The position numbers and the translations under genes are program-made. This document shows, piece after piece, positions 1-5,812 of a DNA stretch of 5,812 bases (its first letter is position 1; each line of letters opens with the position of its first letter). The stretch is from CAYLLN01 sp036496265 (GTDB lineage: Bacteria; Planctomycetota; Planctomycetia; Pirellulales; Pirellulaceae). The notes under the pieces were generated by a model. It was given only the letters and a program-made list of their open reading frames with translations, was not told the origin of the DNA and did no database searches. Where the stretch lies: assembly GCA_036496265.1 (NCBI GenBank), contig DASXLL010000048.1:1-5812 (forward strand), given 5' to 3'.

Positions 1-214
1 TTCTTCCCTGTGGCTTAGGTTGCCTTTTAAGCCAGTCGCGCAAAAGACCCGCCAGATTTGCCATCGTTCCGCTGTGGTCGGGATTGCGCCGATTCATATC
101 GACCTCTCGATTTTCACGCAGCTCTCCGCGAATGAGCCATCGTTCCACGCCGTCGTCCGGCAAGGCGAGGAATTCTTCGACGGTCATGGTCCGAGGCGCT
201 TCGGCGATTGACAC
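1..214 (-). CDS. Uma2-family protein, N-terminal part (runs off left edge)
   Basis: This is a partial gene: 71 codons without a stop, then the window ends. The start chosen is GTG at 214, because GGAGG (224-220) precedes it by 5 bases and an in-frame stop lies just upstream (244-242). An in-frame ATG at 187 is the alternative start but lacks such a site. The protein reads MSIAEAPRTMTVEEFLALPD, then a DGVERWLIRGELRE stretch (about residues 21-34), then NPDHSGTMANLAGLLRDWL (44-62). The 'MTVEEFLALPDDG...LI.GEL' opening followed by a His-containing helix is typical of Uma2 (DUF820) proteins, which have a PD-(D/E)XK nuclease-like fold. The acidic/Lys catalytic core would lie beyond the edge, so activity cannot be judged. 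Family members are usually about 180-220 residues and often multicopy; their role is mostly unknown. The gene follows the 77-residue membrane protein gene on the same strand after about 70 bases, so co-transcription is possible. Confidence 0.8.
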   Translation of the reverse strand, partial: MSIAEAPRTMTVEEFLALPDDGVERWLIRGELRENREVDMNRRNPDHSGTMANLAGLLRDWLKRQPKPQGR

Positions 215-284
215 GGAATCCTCCACAGGATGAAGTGCATCCTATTCTATCGAGCCAGATTAACCGCGGCGACGCTATTAATTT

Positions 285-518
285 TCACTGCCCCGGCCTG
301 GCTAAGGACTGGAGCCACTGCGAATAAAGCTGGAACATCTCGGTGGCGGCGGTGCCGACGGCGATCCCTAGGCAGATGATCAGAAGGACGACCGCAACGA
401 AGGCAGGCAAAATGAGATAGCGGAGGCCGCGGGATTCTGGCGAGGGATGCCAACTGTGAAGGGAGAGCCAGCGGGCACGCTGGGGGGCGGTTCGGGGCGC
501 TGAAGGAATGGTACCCAT
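285..518 (-). CDS. Small single-pass membrane protein, function unknown
   Basis: I do not recognise a named family for this 77-residue protein. Residues 1-33 are polar with several Arg and Pro. Residues about 35-56 (LILPAFVAVVLLIICLGIAV) form one strong hydrophobic segment long enough to span a membrane. The tail (about 57-77, TAATEMFQLYSQWLQSLARP) could form an amphipathic helix. The start is ATG at 518, preceded by GGAG (530-527) with 8 bases of spacing, a good ribosome-binding site. That site and the coherent membrane segment favour this frame over the overlapping 111-codon frame on the same strand (582 to 247), whose translation is Arg/His/Pro-rich and shows no domain. The gene lies between the sulfatase (same strand, upstream) and the Uma2 gene (downstream). 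The topology, with basic residues before the segment, suggests the N-terminus is in the cytoplasm. It could be a lineage-specific small protein; no function is proposed. Confidence 0.6.
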   Translation of the reverse strand: MGTIPSAPRTAPQRARWLSLHSWHPSPESRGLRYLILPAFVAVVLLIICLGIAVGTAATEMFQLYSQWLQSLARPGQ

Positions 519-572
519 TGGACTTGCTCCGCAGGCTATACGGGTGCAAATGGTGAGCCCAACGGAAAGCTC

Positions 573-594
573 GGAACGCCAAGGAGGGCGTTCC
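573..594. repeat. Palindrome GGAACGCC/GGCGTTCC, possible dispersed repeat or weak terminator
   Basis: GGAACGCC (573-580) and GGCGTTCC (587-594) form a perfect 8-bp inverted repeat with a 6-base loop. It lies 30 bases past the sulfatase stop codon and about 55 bases before the start of the 77-residue gene, both read on the minus strand. No T-run follows the stem in either direction, so it is not a standard intrinsic terminator. It could still stabilise the sulfatase mRNA 3' end or reduce read-through. Its position and shape resemble short dispersed palindromes of planctomycete genomes; this last point is inference. Confidence 0.55.
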
Positions 595-623
595 TAACAG
601 ACGAAATCGCTAGAGCCGAGAGA

Positions 624-2330
624 TTACTTGTTCGCGAGGTCCTGCTTGGCGAGGGCGAAGAATTCGTCCTGCTTTTTTGTCCACAGATTTGCCAGCTCGC
701 GGACTTTTTCGGGCATTTTGGCGGCTAGGTTGTTAGTTTCGGCGCGGTCAGTGGAGAGATCGAAGAGCTCCCACGGACCCTGTTGGTCGCTTTCGGTTTT
801 GGCTGCGCCACGGCCGCGGAGGGAGGGTGCCGCAGCAACTAGCTTCCAGTCGCCGACGCGGATGGCCTGGCTGCCTTCGTGCGACCACCAGAGGTAGTCG
901 CGCGAGACGGTGTTGTCTTTGGTGAAAGCGGTCACGAGGCTTTTGCCGGGGCGAGCAGGTTCCGCCGGCCCGGCGGAACCTGGGCTCGCGGTATTAGCGG
1001 AGGCGGCGGGAGAGGTCCCGCCCGGCAGGCGGGACCTACTTGTGCCGGCGACTTCCAGAATTGTTGGGACCAAGTCGATCACGTGGCCGGGATTTTTACG
1101 CAGTTCCCCGTGGCCTTTGATGCCGGCCGGCCAGTGGGCGACGAGGGGCGTCGAAATGCCGCCTTCGTGGACCCAGGTTTTGTGCATGCGGAACGGAGTG
1201 TTGGAAACGGTGGACCAGCCGGGGCCGAGGCAGAGATGCGTTCCAGCCGAGCCGGGCGGCAGTTTGGGATCGTGGCCGTCGTCGCGGACCATGATTTCGG
1301 CGCTGGCGCCGTTGTCGGAGAGAAACATGATGAGCGTATTGTCGAGCGCGTTCATCGCCTTGACTTGATCGACGACGCGGCCGATTTCGCGGTCCATGCG
1401 ATCGACCATCGCGGCGTGGATCGACATCTTCGTCGCCTGAAATGCCTGCTGCTCGCTCGTCATGTCGCCCCAGGGAAACGGCTTATTCACTTCGCCCGGG
1501 CCGAGCTTTTCGTAAGCGTCGGCAAAGAAGTAGGGCGGCCCGACTTCACGCTCGAATGGCGATAACTTGCCGCTGAGAAGGCCCATTGCCTGTTGGCGCT
1601 GCCAGCGCTCGCCGCGCATCAGCTCCCAGCCGCGATCGTATTTGCCGCGGTAGCGGGCGATGTCTTCTTGCGGCGCTTGAAGGGGAAAATGCGGTGACAA
1701 AAAGGCGACGTAGGCGAAGAACGGCTTGTCGGCGTGTTTTTCTTGGTGTTCTTTGAGGTATTTGATCGCGTGTTCGGCGATCGCCGTTGTCGAATAGTAG
1801 CCGCTGTCGCGCTTGACTGGCGGCAGCTTCTGATCATCTTCCTGGTGATTCTGCGGACTGAAAAAGCGGCCGGCGTCCTGCATCAGATACGAGCGGTCGA
1901 AGCCCCCGTCGAGGACTTTGCCGTCAACATGCCACTTGCCGGAATGATAGGAGCGATAACCGAGCGGCTTGAGCATTTCCGGCAAAAGCTTGGCCCAGGC
2001 CGGCCGCGTGCCACCGCCGCCACTGCGGACGCCAGGAACCGTGTCGCGGCGGATTTGCTGGGCGTAGTAGCCAGTCAAGAGCGCGCCGCGCGTGGGCCAG
2101 CAGCGGGCCGTATTGTAGAACTGCGTGAAGCGGAGGCCATTTTTGGCGAGGGCGTCGAGGTTCGGCGTTTGAATATCGCCGCCGTAGCAACCGAGGTCGG
2201 AGTAGCCTAGATCGTCGGCGAGAAAAATGACGACGTTGGGCCGCTCGGCCGCAGGTCCATTTGATTCGACCGCAAAGAGTAAAAAACCGATCGCAGCTAC
2301 AACTGCCAAAAGCGACATGCGGATATGCAT
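624..2330 (-). CDS. Secreted Cys-type sulfatase (arylsulfatase A-like)
   Basis: This enzyme hydrolyses sulfate esters, most likely on sulfated polysaccharides, outside the cytoplasm. The frame opens at ATG 2381 (585 codons), but I prefer ATG 2330. From there MHIRMSLLAVVAAIGFLLFA makes a normal signal peptide, whereas the longer form puts 17 unusual residues in front of it. Using the 585-residue numbering, all expected catalytic elements are present. They are the metal-binding Asp56-Asp57 (FLADDLGY); Cys94-Trp-Pro-Thr-Arg98, the C-x-P-x-R site whose Cys becomes formylglycine; Lys149 and His151 (SGKWH); His231 (SPHFP); Asp356-Asn357 (SDNG); and Lys401 (RMHKTW). The C-terminal block DYLWWSHEG...IRVGDWKLV (496-515) and WELFDL (537-542) is typical of the family. 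An oddity is residues about 447-477, an Ala/Gly/Pro/Ser-rich stretch encoded by two DNA palindromes. It sits between LEVAG and PGKSL, where relatives usually have a shorter linker. The substrate cannot be read from sequence. An anaerobic sulfatase-maturating enzyme or formylglycine-generating enzyme must be encoded elsewhere. Confidence 0.93.
   Translation of the reverse strand: MHIRMSLLAVVAAIGFLLFAVESNGPAAERPNVVIFLADDLGYSDLGCYGGDIQTPNLDALAKNGLRFTQFYNTARCWPTRGALLTGYYAQQIRRDTVPGVRSGGGGTRPAWAKLLPEMLKPLGYRSYHSGKWHVDGKVLDGGFDRSYLMQDAGRFFSPQNHQEDDQKLPPVKRDSGYYSTTAIAEHAIKYLKEHQEKHADKPFFAYVAFLSPHFPLQAPQEDIARYRGKYDRGWELMRGERWQRQQAMGLLSGKLSPFEREVGPPYFFADAYEKLGPGEVNKPFPWGDMTSEQQAFQATKMSIHAAMVDRMDREIGRVVDQVKAMNALDNTLIMFLSDNGASAEIMVRDDGHDPKLPPGSAGTHLCLGPGWSTVSNTPFRMHKTWVHEGGISTPLVAHWPAGIKGHGELRKNPGHVIDLVPTILEVAGTSRSRLPGGTSPAASANTASPGSAGPAEPARPGKSLVTAFTKDNTVSRDYLWWSHEGSQAIRVGDWKLVAAAPSLRGRGAAKTESDQQGPWELFDLSTDRAETNNLAAKMPEKVRELANLWTKKQDEFFALAKQDLANK
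951..989. repeat. Palindromic element 1 inside the sulfatase gene
   Basis: The core at 957-981 is a perfect 25-base palindrome: AGGTTCCGCCGG, one central C, then CCGGCGGAACCT. The flanks GCGAGC (951-956) and GCTCGC (984-989) are also complementary, so an 18-bp stem forms with a 2-base bulge (GG, 982-983). The element is read in frame in the sulfatase and encodes part of an Ala/Pro/Gly/Glu-rich insert without introducing a stop. Its left edge lies 32 bases after the right edge of the next palindrome in the direction of sulfatase transcription. Confidence 0.8.
1013..1037. repeat. Palindromic element 2 inside the sulfatase gene
   Basis: AGGTCCCGCC (1013-1022) and GGCGGGACCT (1028-1037) form a perfect 10-bp inverted repeat around a 5-base centre. 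The total length, 25 bases, equals that of the first palindrome's core at 957-981, and both share the AGGTnCCGCC/GGCGGnACCT pattern. The two therefore look like relatives of one family. The spacer (982-1012) is GC-rich. Together they supply most of sulfatase residues 447-477. Confidence 0.8.
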
Positions 2331-2389
2331 CGAACAAGCCCCGGAAAAATTGCTATGCTCAATCAGAATCGTCGCCCTCATTCTAATCG

Positions 2390-2465
2390 TTCTCTGTGCC
2401 TCCGTGCCTCTGTGTGAGATTCCCGTATTTAATTCTCACACAGAGGCACAGAGCACACAGAGGAA
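2390..2465. repeat. CTCTGTG-type long inverted repeat between sulfatase and hemL
   Basis: The left arm is 2390-2419 and the right arm 2434-2465. The inner 16 bp are perfect (GTGCCTCTGTGTGAGA at 2404-2419 against TCTCACACAGAGGCAC at 2434-2449). The outer parts match with a few mismatches and small indels. The loop (2420-2433) is AT-rich. Within each arm the motif CTCTGTG(C/T) is itself repeated. Arms of this kind are a familiar dispersed repeat of several bacterial phyla and give rise to spurious peptides like HTEAQSTQRK and LCVLCASV in annotations, as they do here. The repeat fills most of the 150 bases between the divergent sulfatase and hemL starts. Its right end carries AGGAAGG (2461-2467), 13 bases before the hemL ATG, which could act as a somewhat distant ribosome-binding site. 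Confidence 0.8.
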
Positions 2466-2480
2466 GGCAGTAAAGTAGCA

Positions 2481-3764
2481 ATGGATCGCAGTCGCAGCCA
2501 CGAGATTTATCAGCGGGCGAAGCAATTGATGCCGGGGGGCGTGAATAGCGCGGCGCGGGCGTTTGGCGGGGTGGGCGGAGAGCCGGTGGTGTTTGAGCGA
2601 GCGGAAGGCGCGTATTTGTTCGACGTCGATGGGAATCGCTACATCGACTACATCGGCTCGTGGGGGCCGATGATTTTGGGACATCAGCATCCGAAAGTGG
2701 TCGCGGCTGTTCATGCGCAGGTCGATCGGGCGTTCACGTTCGGCGCGCCGACGCCGGCCGAGAATGAAATTGCGGAGTTGATTTGCGCCGCGGTGCCGTC
2801 GATTGAGATGGTGCGGCTGGTCAGCTCGGGCACGGAAGCGACAATGAGCGCGATTCGGCTGGCCCGTGGGTATACGGGCCGGGAGGCGGTCGTCAAATTC
2901 GCCGGCAATTATCACGGGCATGTCGATAGCCTGCTGATTGCGGCAGGCAGCTCTGCGGCGACGTTAGGCGTGCCGAATTCGCCGGGTGTAACGGCCGGTG
3001 CGGCGAAAGATACGATTATCGCTCGCTATAACGACGTTGCGGGACTGGAAGCGATCTTCAAGCAGCATGGCGATCGGATCGCCGGCGTCATTTTCGAGCC
3101 GATTGTCGGCAACATGGGCTGCGTGGTACCGACGCGCGAATTTTTGCAGGCGCTGCGAGCGCTGACGACCAAGCACGGCGCGCTATTGATTTGCGACGAA
3201 GTGATGACGGGCTTTCGCGTGGCTTATGGCGGTGCGCAGGCGCTGCTGGGGATTCAGCCGGATGTGACGACGCTGGGCAAAATCGTCGGTGGCGGGATGC
3301 CGATTGGCGCGGTCGGCGGTCGGCGGGAGATCATGCAGCATATTTTGCCGGCCGGAAAAGTCTTTCAGGCCGGGACGCTGAGCGGGAACCCGGTGGCGAC
3401 GGCGTGCGGAATCGCGACATTGAAAGAATTGCGCGATAACCCGCTCTATGAACGGCTGGAGACCCTGTCGGCTCGGATGGAACGCGGCCTGGAGGCCGCG
3501 GCTAAGCAGGCGGACGTTCCGCATTCGATCACGCGCGTCGGCAGCATGCTGACGCTATTTTTCAATCCGCAGCGGCCGACCGATTGGGATTCGGCGAGCA
3601 AGAGCGACACCGCTCGATACGCCAAATACTTCTGGGGCCTCCTGGATCGTGCCGTTTATATGCCGTGCAGCCAGTACGAGGCGCTGTTCGTTTCGGTGGC
3701 CCATACGGAAGCCGATATTGATGCCACGGTTGCCGCGGCGGGCGAGGTTTTTCGCGCACTATAG
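2481..3764 (+). CDS. hemL: Glutamate-1-semialdehyde 2,1-aminomutase
   Basis: This PLP enzyme converts glutamate-1-semialdehyde to 5-aminolevulinate, the last step of the C5 route that feeds heme and other tetrapyrroles in the cytoplasm. At 427 residues it has the usual length (the E. coli enzyme has 426). Visible marks are the opening MPGGVNSAARAF (17-28); SSGTEATMSAIRLAR (115-129), which binds the cofactor phosphate; NYHGHVD (143-149); CDEVMTGFR (238-246), with the Asp239 that contacts the PLP ring nitrogen; TTLGKIVGGGMPIGAVGG (263-280), with catalytic Lys267; and GTLSGNP (298-304). The C-terminal Y-E-A-L-F-V-S-V-A-H-T block is also typical. The only plausible start is ATG 2481. The nearest purine-rich site is AGGAAGG (2461-2467), which belongs to the upstream inverted repeat and is rather far away (13 bases). 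No other hem gene is nearby, so it appears to be a single-gene unit divergent from the sulfatase. The frame is intact and I see no anomaly in the active site. Related class-III aminotransferases are the alternative, but the GSAM-specific motifs make this unlikely. Confidence 0.97.
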   Translation: MDRSRSHEIYQRAKQLMPGGVNSAARAFGGVGGEPVVFERAEGAYLFDVDGNRYIDYIGSWGPMILGHQHPKVVAAVHAQVDRAFTFGAPTPAENEIAELICAAVPSIEMVRLVSSGTEATMSAIRLARGYTGREAVVKFAGNYHGHVDSLLIAAGSSAATLGVPNSPGVTAGAAKDTIIARYNDVAGLEAIFKQHGDRIAGVIFEPIVGNMGCVVPTREFLQALRALTTKHGALLICDEVMTGFRVAYGGAQALLGIQPDVTTLGKIVGGGMPIGAVGGRREIMQHILPAGKVFQAGTLSGNPVATACGIATLKELRDNPLYERLETLSARMERGLEAAAKQADVPHSITRVGSMLTLFFNPQRPTDWDSASKSDTARYAKYFWGLLDRAVYMPCSQYEALFVSVAHTEADIDATVAAAGEVFRAL

Positions 3765-4069
3765 CCCTGGAAAGCCAAAAAGTCGAAAATCTATGTTTTC
3801 CAGAGACTATCTCTCTATTATTGCTGGTTGTGACTGCTTACACTGTCGCCTAGCGCCTGGCAGGAGCGGACGCAAGGCGAAGCTAAGCCTCATCGCGGCT
3901 TGAATGAAGAAGTGGCCGGTCCCATCCGCCCGGCGAGGTTTCTCGCTGGGTGCGGCCCGCTTTCACAGAGCTTCTGCCAGGGCACGATTCGACTAGGGTG
4001 ATTGCGCGGGCCGTTTGTCGCCATCCATGGAATTGGATGCGCCTTTCAAGCTGACGGGGACGAGATCGC
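3765..4069. other. Non-coding stretch between hemL and the surface-protein gene
   Basis: I see no convincing gene in these 305 bases. Open frames here are short tails of out-of-frame readings. Near the hemL stop there is a weak inverted repeat CTGGAAA (3767-3773) / TTTCCAG (3797-3803), then a small AGAGA/TCTCT hairpin (3802-3814) and AT-rich bases. These could end the hemL transcript, but none is a standard terminator. Further on, CCCGGCGAG (3929-3937) and CTCGCTGGG (3942-3950) make a 9-bp stem with one G-T pair and a 4-base loop. It would lie in a long 5' leader or upstream region of the surface-protein gene. No clear promoter hexamers are recognisable. Confidence 0.5.
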
Positions 4070-5812
4070 ATGTCGAGGTGGAGCGCTCTAGATTGGTTGC
4101 GCAAGGGATGGAATTCTAACGGCGGCGTAATGCGTGGCTCGTCGCGCGAGTTCAGACGCCGGCTGCGCCGCGCTGCGGCTCGCTGCCGGCGGGTGTTTCT
4201 GGAGCCGCTCGAAGATCGCCGGTTACTTGCGCTGACGATCACCGTCAATTCGAATGCCGATATCGAGACACCCGATAACTTTCTCACACTCCGCGAGGCG
4301 ATCGACATCAGTAACGGAACGTTGCTTCAGACGTCGCTTACGGCGCAAGAAAGCGCGCTAGTGGTAGATACCCCGGGGAGCCCAACGAACGCGATCCAAT
4401 TCAGCATTTCTACAACCGGTGGTTTGCAGACCATCAATTTGAGTGGCCCACTGCCGACGATCGCCAATCCGGTCACGATCGATGGCTATACGGAGCCGGG
4501 CGCTCTGCGCAACACCAGCGCGATCGACGATCCCGATCCGGCGCTGCGTGGGTTTAACGGCAAGCTGCTGATCGAGATCAATGGGGCCAATGTCACGGGC
4601 GGCAATGGTCTCACGATCGCAGTCCCGAACGGCAACGTGAAAATCAGCGGGCTCGTCATCAACCGCTTTCACGGCAATGGAACGCCGGGTCAGGGCAACG
4701 GGATTCTGGTACAGCAATCCAATGGTGTTTTCTTAGCCGGGAATTTTTTGGGCACGGACTCCACGGGCAGCACGAGCCTCGGCAACGATCGCGGCATTTT
4801 TGTCAACGCGTCTCCGACCACGATTGGCGGCACGACGCCCGCCGACCGAAATGTGATTTCTGGCAATAACCTGCAGGGCGTTCAACTCGCAGCGGTCAGC
4901 AACACGGTTCAAGGCAACTTGATCGGCACGAGCAGCAGCGGGAAGTCGGCCGTGCCCAACGGCGGCGATGGAATTCTGGTGACATCAGCCGCGAATACGA
5001 TTGGCGGGCCAGGCGGTGCGCGGAACGTCGTCTCTGGCAACAAAACGAACGGCATCAATCTGTTCAACGCGACTTCGACGACGGTTCAAGGCAACTTGAT
5101 CGGAACCGATGTGTCGGGTTCGCTGGCTGCGGGCAATCAGCAAATCGGCATTCGGCTCGAAAACGCGTCGAAGACCAATATCAGCAACAACACGGTGGCC
5201 TTCAACGGTCCGGCGACCGTCAACCCATCGATCAGCGGCATTGTCGTGCTCAGCGGCGTGGGAAACCTGATCGAAGGCAATTCGATTTTTAACAACAGCA
5301 ATCTGGGCATCGATCTGGCGCCATTTGGAGCGGCGGCAAACGACCCGGATGATTCCGATACTGGCGCCAACAACCTGCAGAATTTTCCGGAAATCAGCAC
5401 GGTTTCGCTGAATAGCGGGACGCTGGCGGTGAATTATCTCGTGCCGTCGGCCACGGCGAGCTCCGCCTATCCATTGCACATCGAGTTTTTCAAAGCCGAC
5501 AGCGCGGGCCAGGAAGGGCAGCAGTTGTTGGCCACCGATTCGTACACGACGGCGACCGCGGGTACGGCCACGGTTTTCACAACGAACGTTCCGGCGGGCA
5601 CGCCGTTGCAGGCGGGCGATTTTATCGTGGCGACGGCTACCGATGCGGCGGGCAACACGTCGGAGTTCAGCCCGGGAATCGTCATTCCGCCGACGACGGC
5701 GCTGCACTCACCACAAGTTGAGAATGGAGTCACGTACATCAATACGCAGTCGTCGAGCGGTTTGACGATCGCGCCCGATCCGGCTGACGGGACCACGGTG
5801 AGGTTTTTTAAG
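4070..5812 (+). CDS. LEPR-XLL / parallel beta-helix surface protein, N-terminal part (runs off right edge)
   Basis: The frame is open from just after a stop at 4052-4054 to the last base of the window, giving 581 codons with no C-terminus. I chose ATG 4070 because it gives an N-terminus of the usual form for this class (MSRWSALDWLRKGW). ATG 4130 is also possible; neither has a strong ribosome-binding site. A basic stretch (about 21-42) leads into LEPLEDRRLL (44-53), the planctomycete LEPR-XLL signature, which is thought to mark exported or surface proteins. TVNSNAD...LTLREAID (58-79) resembles a CSLREA-type start. Residues about 95-430 form a right-handed parallel beta-helix, with Asn/Gly-rich rungs such as NVISGN and GNLIGTD. 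Three related units begin at residues 224, 282 and 341, spaced 58 and 59 residues apart. After NNLQNFP (434-440), an Ig-like beta-sandwich follows to about 555, ending in ATDAAGNTSEFSP. Proteins of this kind are often thousands of residues long with cadherin, dockerin or other adhesion repeats at the far end. Its ligand is unknown. Confidence 0.9.
   Translation, partial: MSRWSALDWLRKGWNSNGGVMRGSSREFRRRLRRAAARCRRVFLEPLEDRRLLALTITVNSNADIETPDNFLTLREAIDISNGTLLQTSLTAQESALVVDTPGSPTNAIQFSISTTGGLQTINLSGPLPTIANPVTIDGYTEPGALRNTSAIDDPDPALRGFNGKLLIEINGANVTGGNGLTIAVPNGNVKISGLVINRFHGNGTPGQGNGILVQQSNGVFLAGNFLGTDSTGSTSLGNDRGIFVNASPTTIGGTTPADRNVISGNNLQGVQLAAVSNTVQGNLIGTSSSGKSAVPNGGDGILVTSAANTIGGPGGARNVVSGNKTNGINLFNATSTTVQGNLIGTDVSGSLAAGNQQIGIRLENASKTNISNNTVAFNGPATVNPSISGIVVLSGVGNLIEGNSIFNNSNLGIDLAPFGAAANDPDDSDTGANNLQNFPEISTVSLNSGTLAVNYLVPSATASSAYPLHIEFFKADSAGQEGQQLLATDSYTTATAGTATVFTTNVPAGTPLQAGDFIVATATDAAGNTSEFSPGIVIPPTTALHSPQVENGVTYINTQSSSGLTIAPDPADGTTVRFFK
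4739..5263 (+). repeat. Degenerate ~58-59-residue tandem units in the beta-helix
   Basis: Units start at GN(F/L)(L/I)GT codons at 4739, 4913 and 5090, spaced 174 and 177 bases apart. Units one and two each read GN-x-(L/I)-GT, then G-I-(F/L)-V, then TIGG, then RNV(I/V)SGN, then TVQGN at the junction to the next unit. The third keeps only the start and drifts into SNNTVAFNG. At DNA level 4904-4926 and 5081-5103 are identical over 23 bases, while the rest has diverged. This suggests old internal duplications in which some rungs are kept similar. The units are part of the coding sequence, not a separate element. Confidence 0.75.

Noticed and set aside
20..211. 63-codon open frame on the plus strand
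   Set aside because: It is the antisense shadow of the Uma2-family N-terminus, whose protein pattern is recognisable; this frame has none.
247..582. 111-codon open frame on the minus strand overlapping the 77-residue gene
   Set aside because: Its translation is Arg/His/Pro-rich without any domain, its start lies inside the 573-594 palindrome with no clear ribosome-binding site, and the overlapping frame has both a good site and a membrane segment.
879..1565. 228-codon plus-strand frame opposite the sulfatase, and the other plus-strand frames at 628-897, 910-1368 and 1734-2210
   Set aside because: They are antisense to a sulfatase with a full set of catalytic motifs. Long antisense frames are expected in GC-rich coding DNA, and their translations show no domain.
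2436..2921. 161-codon minus-strand frame opposite the start of hemL
   Set aside because: It is a shadow of hemL; its C-terminal 'FLCVLCASV' comes from the CTCTGTG inverted repeat, a well-known source of spurious peptides.
3483..3500. Perfect 8-bp palindrome CGCGGCCT/AGGCCGCG inside hemL
   Set aside because: It encodes ordinary hemL residues (ERGLEAAA) with no insertion relative to the family, so it is best explained by GC-rich codons.
3767..3814. Inverted repeats after hemL as a rho-independent terminator
   Set aside because: The stems are AT-rich and short (7 and 5 bp), with a long loop in the first and no T-run, so I list them only as content of the intergenic stretch.
4739..5263. CRISPR-like or mobile repeat array
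   Set aside because: The periodicity is at the protein level in a beta-helix reading frame; the DNA units are degenerate and have no spacers.
4985..5707. 240-codon minus-strand frame opposite the surface protein, with further ones at 3883-4308, 4358-4717 and 5467-5796
   Set aside because: The translations are Arg-rich or low complexity without motifs, whereas the plus frame shows the LEPR-XLL signature and beta-helix repeats.

Overview
The window looks like a GC-rich chromosomal segment of a planctomycete, probably in the Pirellula-like branch. This rests on a secreted Cys-type sulfatase, a large surface protein opening with the LEPR-XLL signature (LEPLEDRRLL), and several short dispersed-type palindromes. 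The taxonomic call is inference from gene content; no rRNA or other marker is present.

Layout. The left part (1-2381) is read on the minus strand: the sulfatase (stop at 624), then a 77-residue single-pass membrane protein (518 to 285), then the first 71 codons of a Uma2-family protein that starts at GTG 214 and runs off the left edge. The right part is read on the plus strand: hemL (2481-3764), an apparently non-coding stretch of about 305 bases, then an open frame from 4070 that is still open at the last base. That frame is the N-terminal 581 codons of a LEPR-XLL / parallel beta-helix surface protein. The sulfatase and hemL are divergent, and the roughly 150 bases between them are largely filled by a long inverted repeat.

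The genes do not form one pathway. HemL is a housekeeping enzyme of tetrapyrrole synthesis (C5 route). The sulfatase probably desulfates polysaccharides outside the cytoplasm. The LEPR-XLL protein is probably exported or on the cell surface. Uma2 proteins are PD-(D/E)XK-like nuclease-fold proteins, usually of unknown role, and are often present in many copies.

I see no convincing new multi-gene system. The most notable signals are small repeats. Two perfect 25-base palindromes sit inside the sulfatase gene and encode an in-frame Gly/Ala/Pro/Ser-rich insert just before a conserved C-terminal block. A third palindrome (573-594) lies just past the sulfatase stop. A CTCTGTG-type inverted repeat (2390-2465) occupies the sulfatase/hemL divergent region and may contribute the hemL ribosome-binding site.
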